From Xylocopa sonorina (lineage: Eukaryota > Arthropoda > Insecta > Hymenoptera > Apidae), in NCBI RefSeq assembly GCF_050948175.1, contig NW_027490232.1:124001-188000 (forward strand): a DNA stretch of 64,000 bases. Direction: 5' to 3'. Made by a program: the position numbers and the translations under genes. The notes under the pieces are model-generated. The model was not told the DNA's origin. It searched no databases and was given only the letters and a program-made list of their open reading frames with translations. Every line of letters starts with the position of its first letter. The first letter of the stretch is position 1. This document shows positions 37,374 through 51,205 of the stretch, piece by piece.

Positions 37374-39641
37374 GCGACACTTCCTTGCAAGGAAATAGCG
37401 TTTGCAGATGTCCACGTATCGTAACAATAGAGGTCTAATGCTTCTTAAAAGGCGATATTGCATTTCATTTCTATGTTTCATGGTAAGATATAATATGATT
37501 TGCGAAGTGTTTTGTATTCCTCGTCTACACTTCAAATGAATGTAAATGCGACACTTCCTTGCAAGGAAATAGCGTTTGCAGATGTCTACGTATCGTAGCA
37601 ATAGATTTCTTATGATTCTTAAAACGCGATATTGCATCTCATTTCTATGTTTCATGGTAAGATATAATATGACTTGCGAAGTGTATTCCTCGTCTACACT
37701 TCAAATGAATGTGAATGCGACACTTCCTCGCTAGGAAATTGCGTTTGCAGATGTCTACGTATCGTAGCAATAGAGTTCTAATGCTTCTTAAAACGCGATA
37801 TCGCATCTCATTTCTATGTTTCATGGTAAGATATAATATGATTTGCGCAGTGTTATGTAATCCTCGTCTACACTTCAAATGAATGTAAATGCGACACTTC
37901 CTTGCTAGGAAATAGCGTTTGCAGATGTCTACGTACCGAAGCAATAGAGTTCAAATGCTTCTAAAAACAAGATATCGCTTCTCAATTCTATGTTTCATGA
38001 TAAGATGTAATATTCATTGCGAAGTGCTATGTATTCCTCGCCTAAACTTCAAATAAATGTAAATGCGACACTTCCTTGCTAGGAAATAGCGTTTGCAGAT
38101 GTCTACGTATCGTAGCAATAGATTTCTAATGTTTCTTAAAACGCGATATCGCATCTCATTTCTATGTTTCATGGTAAGATATAATATGATTTGCGAAGCG
38201 TCATGTATACCTCGTCTAATCTTCAAATGAATGTAAATGCGACACTTCCTTGCTAGGAAATAGCGTCTGCAGATGTCTAGGTATCGTATCAATAGTGTTC
38301 TAATGCTTCTTAAAACGCGATATCGCACCTCATTTCTATGTTTCATGGTAAGATGTAATATGATTTGCGAAGTGTTATGTATTCCTCGTCTACACTTAAA
38401 ATGAATGTAAATGCGACACTTCCTTGCTAGGAAATAGCGTCTGCAGATGTCTACGTATCGTAGCAATAGAGTTTATATGATTCTTAAAACGCGATATCGC
38501 ATCTCATTTCTATGTTTCATGGTAAGATATAATATGATTTGCGAAGTGTTATGTATTCCTCGCCTACACTTCAAATGAATGTAAATGCGACACTTCTATG
38601 CTAGGAAATAGCGATTGCAGATGTCTACGTATCGTAGCAATAGAGTTCATATGCTTCTTAAAACGCGATATCGCATCTCATTTCTATGTTTCATGGTAAG
38701 ATATAATATGATTTGCGAAGTATCATGTATTCCTCGTCTACACTTCAAATGAATGTAAATGCGACACTTCCTTGCAAGGAAATAGCGTTTGCAGATGTCT
38801 ACGTATCGTAGCAGTAGAGCTCATATGATTCTTAATACGCGATATCGCATCTCATTTCTATGTTTCATGGTAAGATATAATATGATTTGCGAAGTATCAT
38901 GTATTCCTCGTCTACACTTCAAATGAATGTAAATGCGACACTTCCTTGCAAGGAAATAGCGTTTGCAGATGTCTACGTATCGTAGCAATAGAGTTCTTAT
39001 GCTTCTAAAAACGCGATATCGCATCTCATTTCTATGTTTCATGGTAAGATATAATATGATTTGCGAAGTATCATGTATTCCTCGTCTACACTTCAAATGA
39101 ATGTAAATGCGACACTTCCTTGCTAGGAAATAGCGATTGCAGATGTCTACGTATCGTAGCAGTAGAGCTCATATGATTCTTAATACGCGATATCGCATCT
39201 CATTTCTATGTTTCATGGTAAGATATAACAGGATTTGCGAAGTGTTATGTATTCCTCGTCTACACTTCAAATGAATGTGAATGCGACACTTCCTCGCTAG
39301 GAAATAGCGTTTGCAGATGTCTGCGTATCGTAGCAATAGTGTTCTAATGCTTCTTAAAAAGCGATATCGCATCTCATTTCTATGTTTCATGGTAAGATAT
39401 ACTATGATTTGCGAAGTATCATGTATTCCTCGTCTACACTTCAAATGAATGTAAATGCGACACTTCCTTGCAAGGAAATAGCGTTTGCAGATGTCTACGT
39501 ATCGTAGCAATACAGTTCTTATGATTCTTAAAACGCGATATTGCATCTCATTTCTATGTTTCATGGTAAGACATAATATGATTTGCGAAGTGTTATGTAT
39601 TCCTCGTCTACACTTCAAATGAATGTGAATGCGACACTTCC
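37374..39641 (+). repeat. 13-monomer HOR unit, second copy
   Basis: Direct tandem partner of 35,117-37,373, with the same 5-bp deletion near 37,684. Homology to copy 1 ends at about 39,642, where TTCCTGGC replaces TTCCTTGC. From 37,374 to 40,361 it also matches 41,197-44,184 at offset 3,823 bp (22 monomers minus 5). Confidence 0.9.
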
Positions 39642-40471
39642 TGGCTAGGAAATAGCGTTTGCAGATGTCTGCGTATCGTAGCAATAGTGTTCTAATGCTT
39701 CTTAAAAAGCGATATCGCATCTCATTTCTATGTTTCATGGTAAGATATAATATGATTTGCGAAGTATCATGTATTCCTCGTCTACACTTCAAATGAATGT
39801 AAATGCGACACTTCCTTGCAAGGAAATAGCGTTTGCAGATGTCTACGTATCGTAGCAATAGAGTTCTTATGATTCTTAAAACGCGATATTGCATCTCATT
39901 TCTATGTTTCATGGTAAGATATAATATGATTTGCGAAGTGTTATGTATTCCTCGTCTACACTTCAAATGAATGTAAATGCGACACTTCCTTGCAAGGAAA
40001 TAGCTATTGCAGATGTCTACGTATCGTAGCAATAGAGTTCAAATGCTTCTAAAAACAAGATATCGCATCTCAATTCTATGTTTCATGGTAAGATATAACA
40101 TGATTTGCGAAGTGTTATGTATTCCTCGTCTACACTTCAAATGAATGTAAATGCGACACTTCCTTGCTAGGAAATAGCGTGTGCAGATGTCTAGGAATTG
40201 TAGCAATAGTGTTCTAATGCTCCTTAAAACGCGATATCGCATCTCAATTCTATGTTTCATGGTAAGATATAACATGATTTGCGAAGTGTTATGTATTCCT
40301 CGTCTACACTTCAAATGAATGTAAATGCGACACTTCCTTGCAAGAAAATAGCGTCTGCAGATGTCTACGTATCGTAGCAATAGAGTTCATATGATTCTTA
40401 AAACGCGATATCGCATCTCATTTCTATGTTTCATGGTAAGATATAATATGATTTGCGAAGTGTCATGTATT

Positions 40472-43400
40472 CCTCGTCTAATCTTCAAATGAATGTAAAT
40501 GCGACACTTCCTTGCTAGGAAATAGCGTCTGCAGATGTCTAGGTATCGTATCAATAGTGTTCTAATGCTTCTTAAAACGCGATATCGCACCTCATTTCTA
40601 TGTTTCATGGTAAGATGTAATATGATTTGCGAAGTGTTATGTATTCCTCGTCTACACTTAAAATGAATGTAAATGCGACACTTCCTTGCTAGGAAATAGC
40701 GTCTGCAGATGTCTACGTATCGTAGCAATAGAGTTTATATGATTCTTAAAACGCGATATCGCATCTCATTTCTATGTTTCATGGTAAGATATAATATGAT
40801 TTGCGAAGTGTTATGTATTCCTCGCCTACACTTCAAATGAATGTAAATGCGACACTTCTATGCTAGGAAATAGCGATTGCAGATGTCTACGTATCGTAGC
40901 AATAGAGTTCATATGCTTCTTAAAACGCGATATCGCATCTCATTTCTATGTTTCATGGTAAGATATAATATGATTTGCGAAGTATCATGTATTCCTCGTC
41001 TACACTTCAAATGAATGTAAATGCGACACTTCCTTGCAAGGAAATAGCGTTTGCAGATGTCTACGTATCGAAGCAATAGAGTTCAAATGCTCCTTAAAAC
41101 GAGATATTGCATCTCATATCTATGTTTCATGATAAGATATAATATTCATTGCGAAGTGTTATGCATTCCTCGTCTACGATTCAAATGAATGTAAATGCGA
41201 CACTTCCTTGCAAGGAAATAGCGTTTGCAGATGTCCACGTATCGTAACAATAGAGGTCTAATGCTTCTTAAAAGGCGATATTGCATTTCATTACTATGTT
41301 TCATGGTAAGATATAATATGATTTGCGAAGTGTTTTGTATTCCTCGTCTACACTTCAAATGAATGTAAATGCGACACTTCCTTGCAAGGAAATAGCGTTT
41401 GCAGATGTCTACGTATCGTAGCAATAGATTTCTTATGATTCTTAAAACGCGATATTGCATCTCATTTCTATGTTTCATGGTAAGATATAATATGACTTGC
41501 GAAGTGTATTCCTCGTCTACACTTCAAATGAATGTGAATGCGACACTTCCTCGCTAGGAAATTGCGTTTGCAGATGTCTACGTATCGTAGCAATAGAGTT
41601 CTAATGCTTCTTAAAACGCGATATCGCATCTCATTTCTATGTTTCATGGTAAGATATAATATGATTTGCGCAGTGTTATGTAATCCTCGTCTACACTTCA
41701 AATGAATGTAAATGCGACACTTCCTTGCTAGGAAATAGCGTTTGTAGATGTCTACGTATCGAAGCAATAGAGTTCAAATGCTTCTAAAAACAAGATATCG
41801 CTTCTCAATTCTATGTTTCATGATAAGATGTAATATTCATTGCGAAGTGCTATGTATTCCTCGCCTAAACTTCAAATGAATGTAAATGCGACACTTCCTT
41901 GCTAGGAAATAGCGTTTGCAGATGTCTACGTATCGTAGCAATAGATTTCTAATGTTTCTTAAAACGCGATATCGCATCTCATTTCTATGTTTCATGGTAA
42001 GATATAATATGATTTGCGAAGCGTCATGTATACCTCGTCTAATCTTCAAATGAATGTAAATGCGACACTTCCTTGCTAGGAAATAGCGTCTGCAGATGTC
42101 TAGGTATCGTATCAATAGTGTTCTAATGCTTCTTAAAACGCGATATCGCACCTCATTTCTATGTTTCATGGTAAGATGTAATATGATTTGCGAAGTGTTA
42201 TGTATTCCTCGTCTACACTTAAAATGAATGTAAATGCGACACTTCCTTGCTAGGAAATAGCGTCTGCAGATGTCTACGTATCGTAGCAATAGAGTTTATA
42301 TGATTCTTAAAACGCGATATCGCATCTCATTTCTATGTTTCATGGTAAGATATAATATGATTTGCGAAGTGTTATGTATTCCTCGCCTACACTTCAAATG
42401 AATGTAAATGCGACACTTCTATGCTAGGAAATAGCGATTGCAGATGTCTACGTATCGTAGCAATAGAGTTCATATGCTTCTTAAAACGCGATATCGCATC
42501 TCATTTCTATGTTTCATGGTAAGATATAATATGATTTGCGAAGTATCATGTATTCCTCGTCTACACTTCAAATGAATGAAAATGCGACACTTCCTTGCAA
42601 GGAAATAGCGTTTGCAGATGTCTACGTATCGTAGCAGTAGAGCTCATATGATTCTTAATACGCGATATCGCATCTCATTTCTATGTTTCATGGTAAGATA
42701 TAATATGATTTGCGAAGTATCATGTATTCCTCGTCTACACTTCAAATGAATGTAAATGCGACACTTCCTTGCAAGGAAATAGCGTTTGCAGATGTCTACG
42801 TATCGTAGCAATAGAGTTCTTATGCTTCTAAAAACGCGATATCGCATCTCATTTCTATGTTTCATGGTAAGATATAATATGATTTGCGAAGTATCATGTA
42901 TTCCTCGTCTACACTTCAAATGAATGTAAATGCGACACTTCCTTGCTAGGAAATAGCGATTGCAGATGTCTACGTATCGTAGCAGTAGAGCTCATATGAT
43001 CCTTAATACGCGATATCGCATCTCATTTCTATGTTTCATGGTAAGATATAACAGGATTTGCGAAGTGTTATGTATTCCTCGTCTACACCTCAAATGAATG
43101 TGAATGCGACACTTCCTCGCTAGGAAATAGCGTTTGCAGATGTCTGCGTATCGTAGCAATAGTGTTCTAATGCTTCTTAAAAAGCGATATCGCATCTCAT
43201 TTCTATGTTTCATGGTAAGATATACTATGATTTGCGAAGTATCATGTATTCCTCGTCTACACTTCAAATGAATGTAAATGCGACACTTCCTTGCAAGGAA
43301 ATAGCGTTTGCAGATGTCTACGTATCGTAGCAATACAGTTCTTATGATTCTTAAAACGCGATATTGCATCTCATTTCTATGTTTCATGGTAAGACATAAT

Positions 43401-44184
43401 ATGATTTGCGAAGTGTTATGTATTCCTCGTCTACACTTCAAATGAATGTGAATGCGACACTTCCTGGCTAGGAAATAGCGTTTGCAGATGTCTGCGTATC
43501 GTAGCAATAGTGTTCTAATGCTTCTTAAAAAGCGATATCGCATCTCATTTCTATGTTTCATGGTAAGATATAATATGATTTGCGAAGTATCATGTATTCC
43601 TCGTCTACACTTCAAATGAATGTAAATGCGACACTTCCTTGCAAGGAAATAGCGTTTGCAGATGTCTACGTATCGTAGCAATAGAGTTCTTATGATTCTT
43701 AAAACGCGATATTGCATCTCATTTCTATGTTTCATGGTAAGATATAATATGATTTGCGAAGTGTTATGTATTCCTCGTCTACACTTCAAATGAATGTAAA
43801 TGCGACACTTCCTTGCAAGGAAATAGCTATTGCAGATGTCTACGTATCGTAGCAATAGAGTTCAAATGCTTCTAAAAACAAGATATCGCATCTCAATTCT
43901 ATGTTTCATGGTAAGATATAACATGATTTGCGAAGTGTTATGTATTCCTCGTCTACACTTCAAATGAATGTAAATGCGACACTTCCTTGCTAGGAAATAG
44001 CGTGTGCAGATGTCTAGGAATTGTAGCAATAGTGTTCTAATGCTCCTTAAAACGCGATATCGCATCTCAATTCTATGTTTCATGGTAAGATATAACATGA
44101 TTTGCGAAGTGTTATGTATTCCTCGTCTACACTTCAAATGAATGTAAATGCGACACTTCCTTGCAAGAAAATAGCGTCTGCAGA
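40472..44184 (+). repeat. Third copy of the 13-mer domain (22-/35-monomer spacing)
   Basis: The left part (40,472-43,464) matches 34,392-37,384. The part from 41,197 to 44,184 matches 37,374-40,361. It is therefore a chimera spanning both earlier copies, as unequal exchange would give. The 5-bp deletion is present near 41,506. Private differences include TACTATG near 41,291, ATTTGTAGATG near 41,745 and GATCCTTAATACG near 43,001. Confidence 0.87.
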
Positions 44185-46022
44185 TATCTACGTATCGTAG
44201 CAATAGATTTCCAATGCTTCTTAAAACGCGATATCGCATCTCATTTCTATGTTTCATGGTAAGATATAATATGATTTGCGAAGCGTCATGTATTCCTCGT
44301 CTACTCTTCAAATGAATGTAAATGCGACACTTCCTTGCTAGGAAATAGCGTCTGCAGATGTCTAGGTATCGTAGCAATAGTGTTCTAATGCTTCTTAAAA
44401 CGAGATATTGCATCTCATATCTATGTTTCCTGATAAAATATAATATTCATTGCGAAGTGTTATGCATTCCTCGTCTACGATTCAAATGAATGTAAATGCG
44501 ACACTTCCTTGCAAGGAAATAGCGTTTGCAGAAGTCTACGTATCGTAGCAATAGCTTTCTAATGCTTCTTAAAACGCGATATCGCATCTCATTTCTATGC
44601 TTCAAGGTAAGATATAATATGATTTGCGAAGTGTCATGTATTCCTCGTCTACACTTCAAATGAATGTAAATGAGACACTTCCTTGCAAGGAAATAGCGTT
44701 TGCAGATGTCTACGTATCGAAGCAATAGAGTTCAAATGCTTCCTAAAACAAGATATCGCATCTCAATTCTATGCTTCATGATAAGATGTAATATTCATTG
44801 CGATGTGTTATCTATTCCTCGTCTACGATTCAAATGAAAGTAAATGCGACACTTCCTTGCAAGGTAGTAGCGATTGCAGATGTCTACGTATCGTAGCAAT
44901 AGAGTTCATGTCATTCTTAAAACGCGATATCGCTTCTCATTTCTATGTTTCATGGTAAGATATAACATGATTTGCGAAGTGTTATGTATTCCTCGTCTAC
45001 ACTTCAAATGAATGTAAATGCAACACTTCCTTGCTAGGAAATAGCGTCTGCAGATTTCTAGGTATCGTAGCAATAGAGTTCTAATGCTTCTTAAAACTCG
45101 ATATCGCATCTCATTTCTATGTTTCATGGTAAGATGTAATATGATTTGCGAAGTGTTATGCATTCCTCGTCTACGATTCAAATGAATGTAAATGCGACAC
45201 TTCCTTGCAAGGAAATAGCGTTTGCAGATGTCTACGTATCGAAGCAACAGAGTTCATATGATTCTTAAAACGCGATATCGCATCTCGTTTCTATGTTTCA
45301 TGGTAATATATAACATGATTTGCGAAGTGTTATGTATTCCTCGCCTACACTCCAAATGAATGTAAATGCGACACTTCTTTGCTAGGAAATAGCGTTTGCA
45401 AATGTCTATCTATCGTAGCAATAGTGTTATAATGCTTCTTAAAACGCGATATCGCATCTCATTTCTATGTTTCATGGTAAGATATAATATGATTTGCGAT
45501 GTATCATGTATTCCTCGTCTACACTTCAAATGAATGTAAATGCGACACTTCCTTGCTAGGAAATAGCGTCTGCAGATGTCTAGGTATCGTAGCAATAGAG
45601 TTCTAATGCTTCTTAAAACGCGATATCGCATCTCATTTCTATGTTTCATGGTAAGATATAATATGAATTGCGATGTGTTATGTATTCCTCGTCTACACTT
45701 CAAATGAATGTAAATGCGACACTTCTTTGCTAGGAAATAGCGTTTGCAAATGTCTACCTATCGTAGCAATAGTGTTCTAATGCTTCATAAAACGCGATAT
45801 CGCATCTCATTTCTATGTTTCATAGTAAGATATAATATGATTTGCGAAGTATCATGTATTCCTCGTCTACACTTCAAATGAATGTAAATGAGACACTTCC
45901 TTGCTAGGAAATAGCGATTGCAGATGTCTACGTATCGTAGCAATAGAGTTCATATGATTCTTAAAACGCGATATCGCATCTCATTTCTATGTTTCATGGT
46001 AAGATATAATATGATTTGCGAA
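43715..46022 (+). repeat. Block B, copy 3, missing five monomers
   Basis: From 43,715 it follows B copies 1 and 2 (43,862 matches 18,998 and 26,304). At about 44,735 it jumps five monomers (870 bp): the spacing of two markers is 459 bp here (44,447 to 44,906) but 1,329 bp in copy 1 (19,583 to 20,912). Homology ends near 46,023 (GTGTCATG versus GAGTCATG). The jump is in exact monomer register. It also overlaps the end of the 13-mer domain's third copy. Confidence 0.85.
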
Positions 46023-46326
46023 GTGTCATGTATTCCTCGTCTACACTTCAAATGAATGTAAATGCGACACTTCCTTGCAAGGAGATAGCGTTTGCAGATG
46101 TCTACGTATCGAAGCAATATAGTTCAAATGCTTCTTAAAACGCGATATCGCATCTCATTTCTAAGTTTCATGGTAAGATATAATATGATTTGCGAAGTGT
46201 CATGTATTCCTCGTCTACACTTCAAGTGAATGTAAATGCGACACTTCCTTGCAAGGAAATAGCGTTTGCAGATGTCTACGTATCGAAGCAATAGAGTTCA
46301 AATGCTTCTTGAAACGAGATATTGCA
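45283..46326 (+). repeat. 6-monomer repeat (1,044 bp), first copy
   Basis: Repeats at 46,327-47,370 with period exactly 6 x 174. Markers are CATCTCGTTTC with GGTAATATATAAC, CTATCTATCG, GTTATAATG, GAATTGCGATGTG, CATAGTAAG and TTTCTAAGTTTCATGG. It is built partly from the end of block B copy 3, so it arose after that block was placed. Confidence 0.87.
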
Positions 46327-47370
46327 TCTCGTTTCTATGTTTCATGGTAATATATAACATGATTTGCGAAGTGTTATGTATTCCTCGCCTACACTCCAAA
46401 TGAATGTAAATGCGACACTTCTTTGCTAGGAAATAGCGTTTGCAAATGTCTATCTATCGTAGCAATAGTGTTATAATGCTTCTTAAAACGCGATATCGCA
46501 TCTCATTTCTATGTTTCATGGTAAGATATAATATGATTTGCGATGTATCATGTATTCCTCGTCTACACTTCAATTGAATGTAAATGCGACACTTCCTTGC
46601 TAGGAAATAGCGTCTGCAGATGTCTAGGTATCGTAGCAATAGAGTTCTAATGCTTCTTAAAACGCGATATCGCATCTCATTTCTATGTTTCATGGTAAGA
46701 TATAATATGAATTGCGATGTGTTAAGTATTCCTCGTCTACACTTCAAATGAATGTAAATGCGACACTTCTTTGCTAGGAAATAGCGTTTGCAAATGTCTA
46801 CCTATCGTAGCAATAGTGTTCTAATGCTTCTTAAAACGCGATATCGCATCTCATTTCTATGTTTCATAGTAAGATATAATATGATTTGCGAAGTATCATG
46901 TATTCCTCGTCTACACTTCAAATGAATGTAAATGAGACACTTCCTTGCTAGGAAATAGCGATTGCAGATGTCTACGTATCGTAGCAATAGAGTTCATATG
47001 ATTCTTAAAACGCGATATCGCATCTCATTTCTATGTTTCATGGTAAGATATAATATGATTTGCGAAGTGTCATGTATTCCTCGTCTACACTTCAAATGAA
47101 TGTAAATGCGACACTTCCTTGCAAGGAAATAGCGCTTGCAGATGTCTACGTATCGAAGCAATATAGTTCAAATGCTTCTTAAAACGCGATATCGCATCTC
47201 ATTTCTAAGTTTCATGGTAAGATATAATATGATTTGCGAAGTATCATGTATTCCTCGTCTACACTTGAAGTGAATGTAAATGCGACACTTCCTTGCAAGG
47301 AAATAGCGTTTGCAGATGTCTACGTATCGAAGCAATAGAGTTCAAATGCTTCTTGAAACGAGATATTGCA
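46327..47370 (+). repeat. 6-monomer repeat, second copy
   Basis: Partner of 45,283-46,326 with a handful of single-base differences: CTTCAATTGAATG near 46,570, GTTAAGTATTCC near 46,721, AGCGCTTGCAG near 47,132 and CACTTGAAGTG near 47,264. Homology ends where CATCTCATATC replaces CATCTCGTTTC. Confidence 0.87.
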
Positions 47371-50300
47371 TCTCATATCTATGTTTCATGATAAGATATA
47401 ATATTCATTGCGAAGTGTTATGCATTCCTCGTCTAAGATTCAAATGAATGTAAATGAGACACTTCCTTGCAAGGAAATAGCGTTTGCAGATGTCTACGTA
47501 TCGTAGCAATAGAGTTCTTATGATTCTTAAAACGCGATATTGCATCTCATTTCTATGTTTCATGGTAAGATATAATATGATTTGCGAAGTGTTATGTATT
47601 CCTCGTTTACACTTCAAATGAATGTGAATGCGACATTTCCTTGCAACGAAATAGCGTTTGCAGATGTCTACGTATCGTAGCAATAGAGTTCTTATGATTC
47701 TTAAAACGCGAATGTCGCATCTCATTTCTATGTTTCATGGTAAGACATAATATGATATGCGAAGTGTTATGTATTCCACGTCTACACTTCAAGTGAATGT
47801 AAATGCGACACTTCCTTGCAAGGAAATAGCGTTTGCAGATGTCTACGTATCGAAGCAATAGAGTTCAAATGCTTCTTGAAACGAGATATTGCATCTCATA
47901 TCTATGTTTCATGATAAGATATAATATTCATTGCGAAGTGTTATGCATTCCTCGTCTACGATTCAAATGAATGTAAATGAGACACTTCCTTGCAAGGAAA
48001 TAGCGTTTGCAGATGTCTACGTATCGTAGCAATAGCTTTCTAATGCTTCTTAAAACGCGATATCGCATCTCATTTCTATGTTTCATGGTAAGATATAATA
48101 TTCATTGCGAAGTGTTATGCATTCCTCGTCTACGAATCAAATGAATGTAAATGCGACACTTCCTTGCAAGGAAATAGCGTTTGCAGATGTCTACGTATCG
48201 TAGCAATAGCTTTCTAATGCTTCTTAAAACGCGAATGTCGCATCTCATTTCTATGTTTCATGGTAAGATATAATATTCATTGCGAAGTGTTATGCATTCC
48301 TCGTCTACGAATCAAATGATTGTAAATGCGACACTTCCTTGCAAGGAAATAGCGTTTGCAGATGTCTACGTATCGTAGCGATAGAGTTTTTATGATTCTT
48401 AAAAGGCGATATCGCATCTCATTTCTATGTTTCATGGTAAGGTATAATATGATATGCAAAGTGTTATGTATTCCTCGTCTACACTTCAAATAAATGTAAT
48501 GTGACATTTCCTTGCAACGAAATAGCGTTTGCAGATGTCTACGTATCGTAGCAATAGAGTTCTTATGATTCTTAAAACGCGATATCGCATCTCATTTCTA
48601 TGTTTCATGGTAAGACATAATATGATATGCGAAGTGTTATGTATTCCACGTCTACACTTCAAATGAATGTAAATGTGACATTTCCTTGCAACGAAATAGC
48701 GTTTGCAGATGTCTACGTATCGTAGCAATAGAGTTCTTATGATTCTTAAAACGCGATTGTCGCATCTCATTTCTATGTTTCATGGTAAGACATAATATGA
48801 TATGCGAAGTGTTATGTATTCCACGTCTACACTTCAAATGAATGTAAATGTGACATTTCCTTGCAACGAAATAGCGTTTGCAGATGTCTACGTATCGTAG
48901 CAATAGAGTTCTTATGATTTTTAAAACGCGATATCGCATCTTATTTCTATGTTTCATGGTAAGATATAATATGATTTGCGAAGTGTCAAGTATCCCTCGG
49001 CTACACTTCAAATGAATGTAAATGCGACACTTCCTTGCAAGGAAATAGCGTTTGCAGATGTCTACGTATCGAAGCAATAGAGTTCAAATGCTTCTTAAAA
49101 CGCGGTATCGCATCTCATTTCTAAGTTTCATGGTAAGATATAATAGGATTTGCGAAGTATCATGTATTTCTCGTCTACACTTCAAATGAATGTAAATGCG
49201 ACACTTCCTTGCAAGGAAATAGCTTTTGCAGATGTCTACGTATCGAAGCAATAGAGTTCAAATGCTTCTTAAAACGAGATATTGCATCTCATATGTATGT
49301 TTCATGATAAGATATAATATTCATTGCGAAGTGTTATGCATTCCTCGTCTACGATTCAAATGAATGTAAATGAGACACTTCCTTGCAAGGAAATAGCGTT
49401 TGCAGATGTCTACGTATCGTAGCAATAGAGTTCTTATGATTCTTAAAACGCGATATTGCATCTCATTTCTATGTTTCATGGTAAGATATAATATGATTTG
49501 CGAAGTGTTATGTATTCCTCGTCTACACTTCAAATGAATGTGAATCCGACACTTCCTCGCTAGGAAATAACGTTTGCAGATGTCTACGTATCGTAGCAAT
49601 AGAGTTCAAATGCTTCTTTTACAACGCGATATCGCATCTCATTTCTAAGTTTCATGGTAAGATATAATATGATTTGCGAAGTGTTATGTATTCCTCGCCT
49701 ACACTTCAAATGAATGTAAATGCGACACTTCTTTGCTAGGACATAGCGTTTGCAAATGTCTACCTATCGTGGCAATAGTGTTCTAATGCTTCTTAAAACG
49801 CGATATCGCATCTCATTTCTGTGTTTCATGGTAAGATATAATATGATTTGCGAAGTATCATGTATTCCTCGTCTACACTTCAAATGAATGTAAATGCGAC
49901 ACTTCCTTGCTAGGAAATAGCGATTGAAGATGTCTACGTATCGTAGCAATAGAGTTCATATGATTCTTAAAACGCGATATCGCATCTCATTTCTATGTTT
50001 CATGGTAAGATATAGCATGATTTGCGAAGAGTTATGTATTCCTCGTCTACACTTCAAATGAATGTAAATGCGACACTTCCTTGCTAGGAAATAGCGTCTG
50101 CAGATGTCTAGGTATCGTAGCAATAGAGTTCTAATGCTTCTTAAAACTCGATATCGCATCTCATTTCTATGTTTCATGGTAAGATGTAATATGATTTGCG
50201 AAGTGTTATGCATTCCTCGTCTACGATTCAAATGAATGTAAATGCGACACTTCCTTGCAAGTAAATAGCGTTTGCAGATGTCTACGTATCGTAGCAATAG

Positions 50301-50937
50301 TGTTCTAATGCTTCTTAAAACGCGATATCGCATCTCATTTCTATGTTTCATGGTAAGATATAATATGATTTGCGAAGTGTCATGTATTCCTCGTCTACAC
50401 TTCAAATGAATGTAAATGCGACACTTCCTTGCAAGGAAATAGCGTTTGCAGATGTCTACGTATCGAAGCAATATAGTTCAAATGCTTCTTAAAACGCGAT
50501 ATCGCATCTCATTTCTAAGTTTCATGGTAAGATATAATATGATTTGCGAAGTGTTATGTATTCCTCGTCTACACTTCAAATGAATGTAAATGCGACACTC
50601 CTTTGCTAGGAAATAGCGTTTGCAAATGTCTATCTATCGTAGCAATAGTGTTCTAATGCTTCTTAAAACGCGATATCGCATCTCATTTCTATGTTTCATG
50701 GTAAGATATAATATGATTTGCGAAGTATCATGTATTCCTCGTCTACACTTCAAATGAATGTAAATGCGACACTTCCTTACTAGGAAATAGCGTCTGCAGA
50801 TTTCTAGGTATCGTAGCAATAGAGTTCTAAAACTTCTTAAAACGCGATATCGCATCTCATTTCTATGTTTCATGGTAAGGTGTAATATGATTTGCGAAGT
50901 GTTATGTATTCCTCGTCTACACTTCAAATGAATGTGA
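47371..50937 (+). repeat. Diverged stretch with monomer-by-monomer variants
   Basis: About twenty monomers with no long HOR partner in the window. At 47,600-48,960 a distinct subfamily appears: CATTTCCTTGCAACGAAATAG (47,630, 48,505, 48,678, 48,852), GATATGCGAAG, TTCCACGTCTAC and GTAAGACATAAT. Adjacent copies at 174-bp spacing show local single-monomer amplification. Five indels fall here: CGAATGTCGC near 47,711 and 48,231, a lost base near 48,499, CGATTGTCGC near 48,757, and CTTCTTTTACAACG near 49,618. No gene is seen. Confidence 0.82.
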
Positions 50938-51205
50938 ATGCGACACTTCTTTGCTAGGAAATAGCGTTTGCAAATGTCTACCTATCGTAGCAATAGTGTT
51001 CTAATGCTTCTTAAAACGCGATATCGCATCTCATTTCTATGTTTCATGGTAAGATATAACATGATTTGCGAAGTGTTATGTATTCCTCGTCTACACTTCA
51101 AATGAATATAAATGCGACACACCCTTGCTAGGAAATAGCGATTGTAGATGTCTACGTATCGTAGCAATAGGGTTCATATGATTCTTAAAACGCGATATCG
51201 CATCT
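50938..51205 (+). repeat. Diagnostic 268-bp segment with AATATAAATGCGACACACCC
   Basis: This 1.5-monomer segment recurs at 52,156-52,423, at about 53,724-53,991 and at about 55,118-55,385. Its tag is GAATATAAATG with GACACACCCTTGC, followed by GATTGTAGATG and AATAGGGTTC. Spacings are 1,218, 1,568 and 1,394 bp (7 monomers, 9 monomers plus 2 bp, 8 monomers plus 2 bp). Confidence 0.85.
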
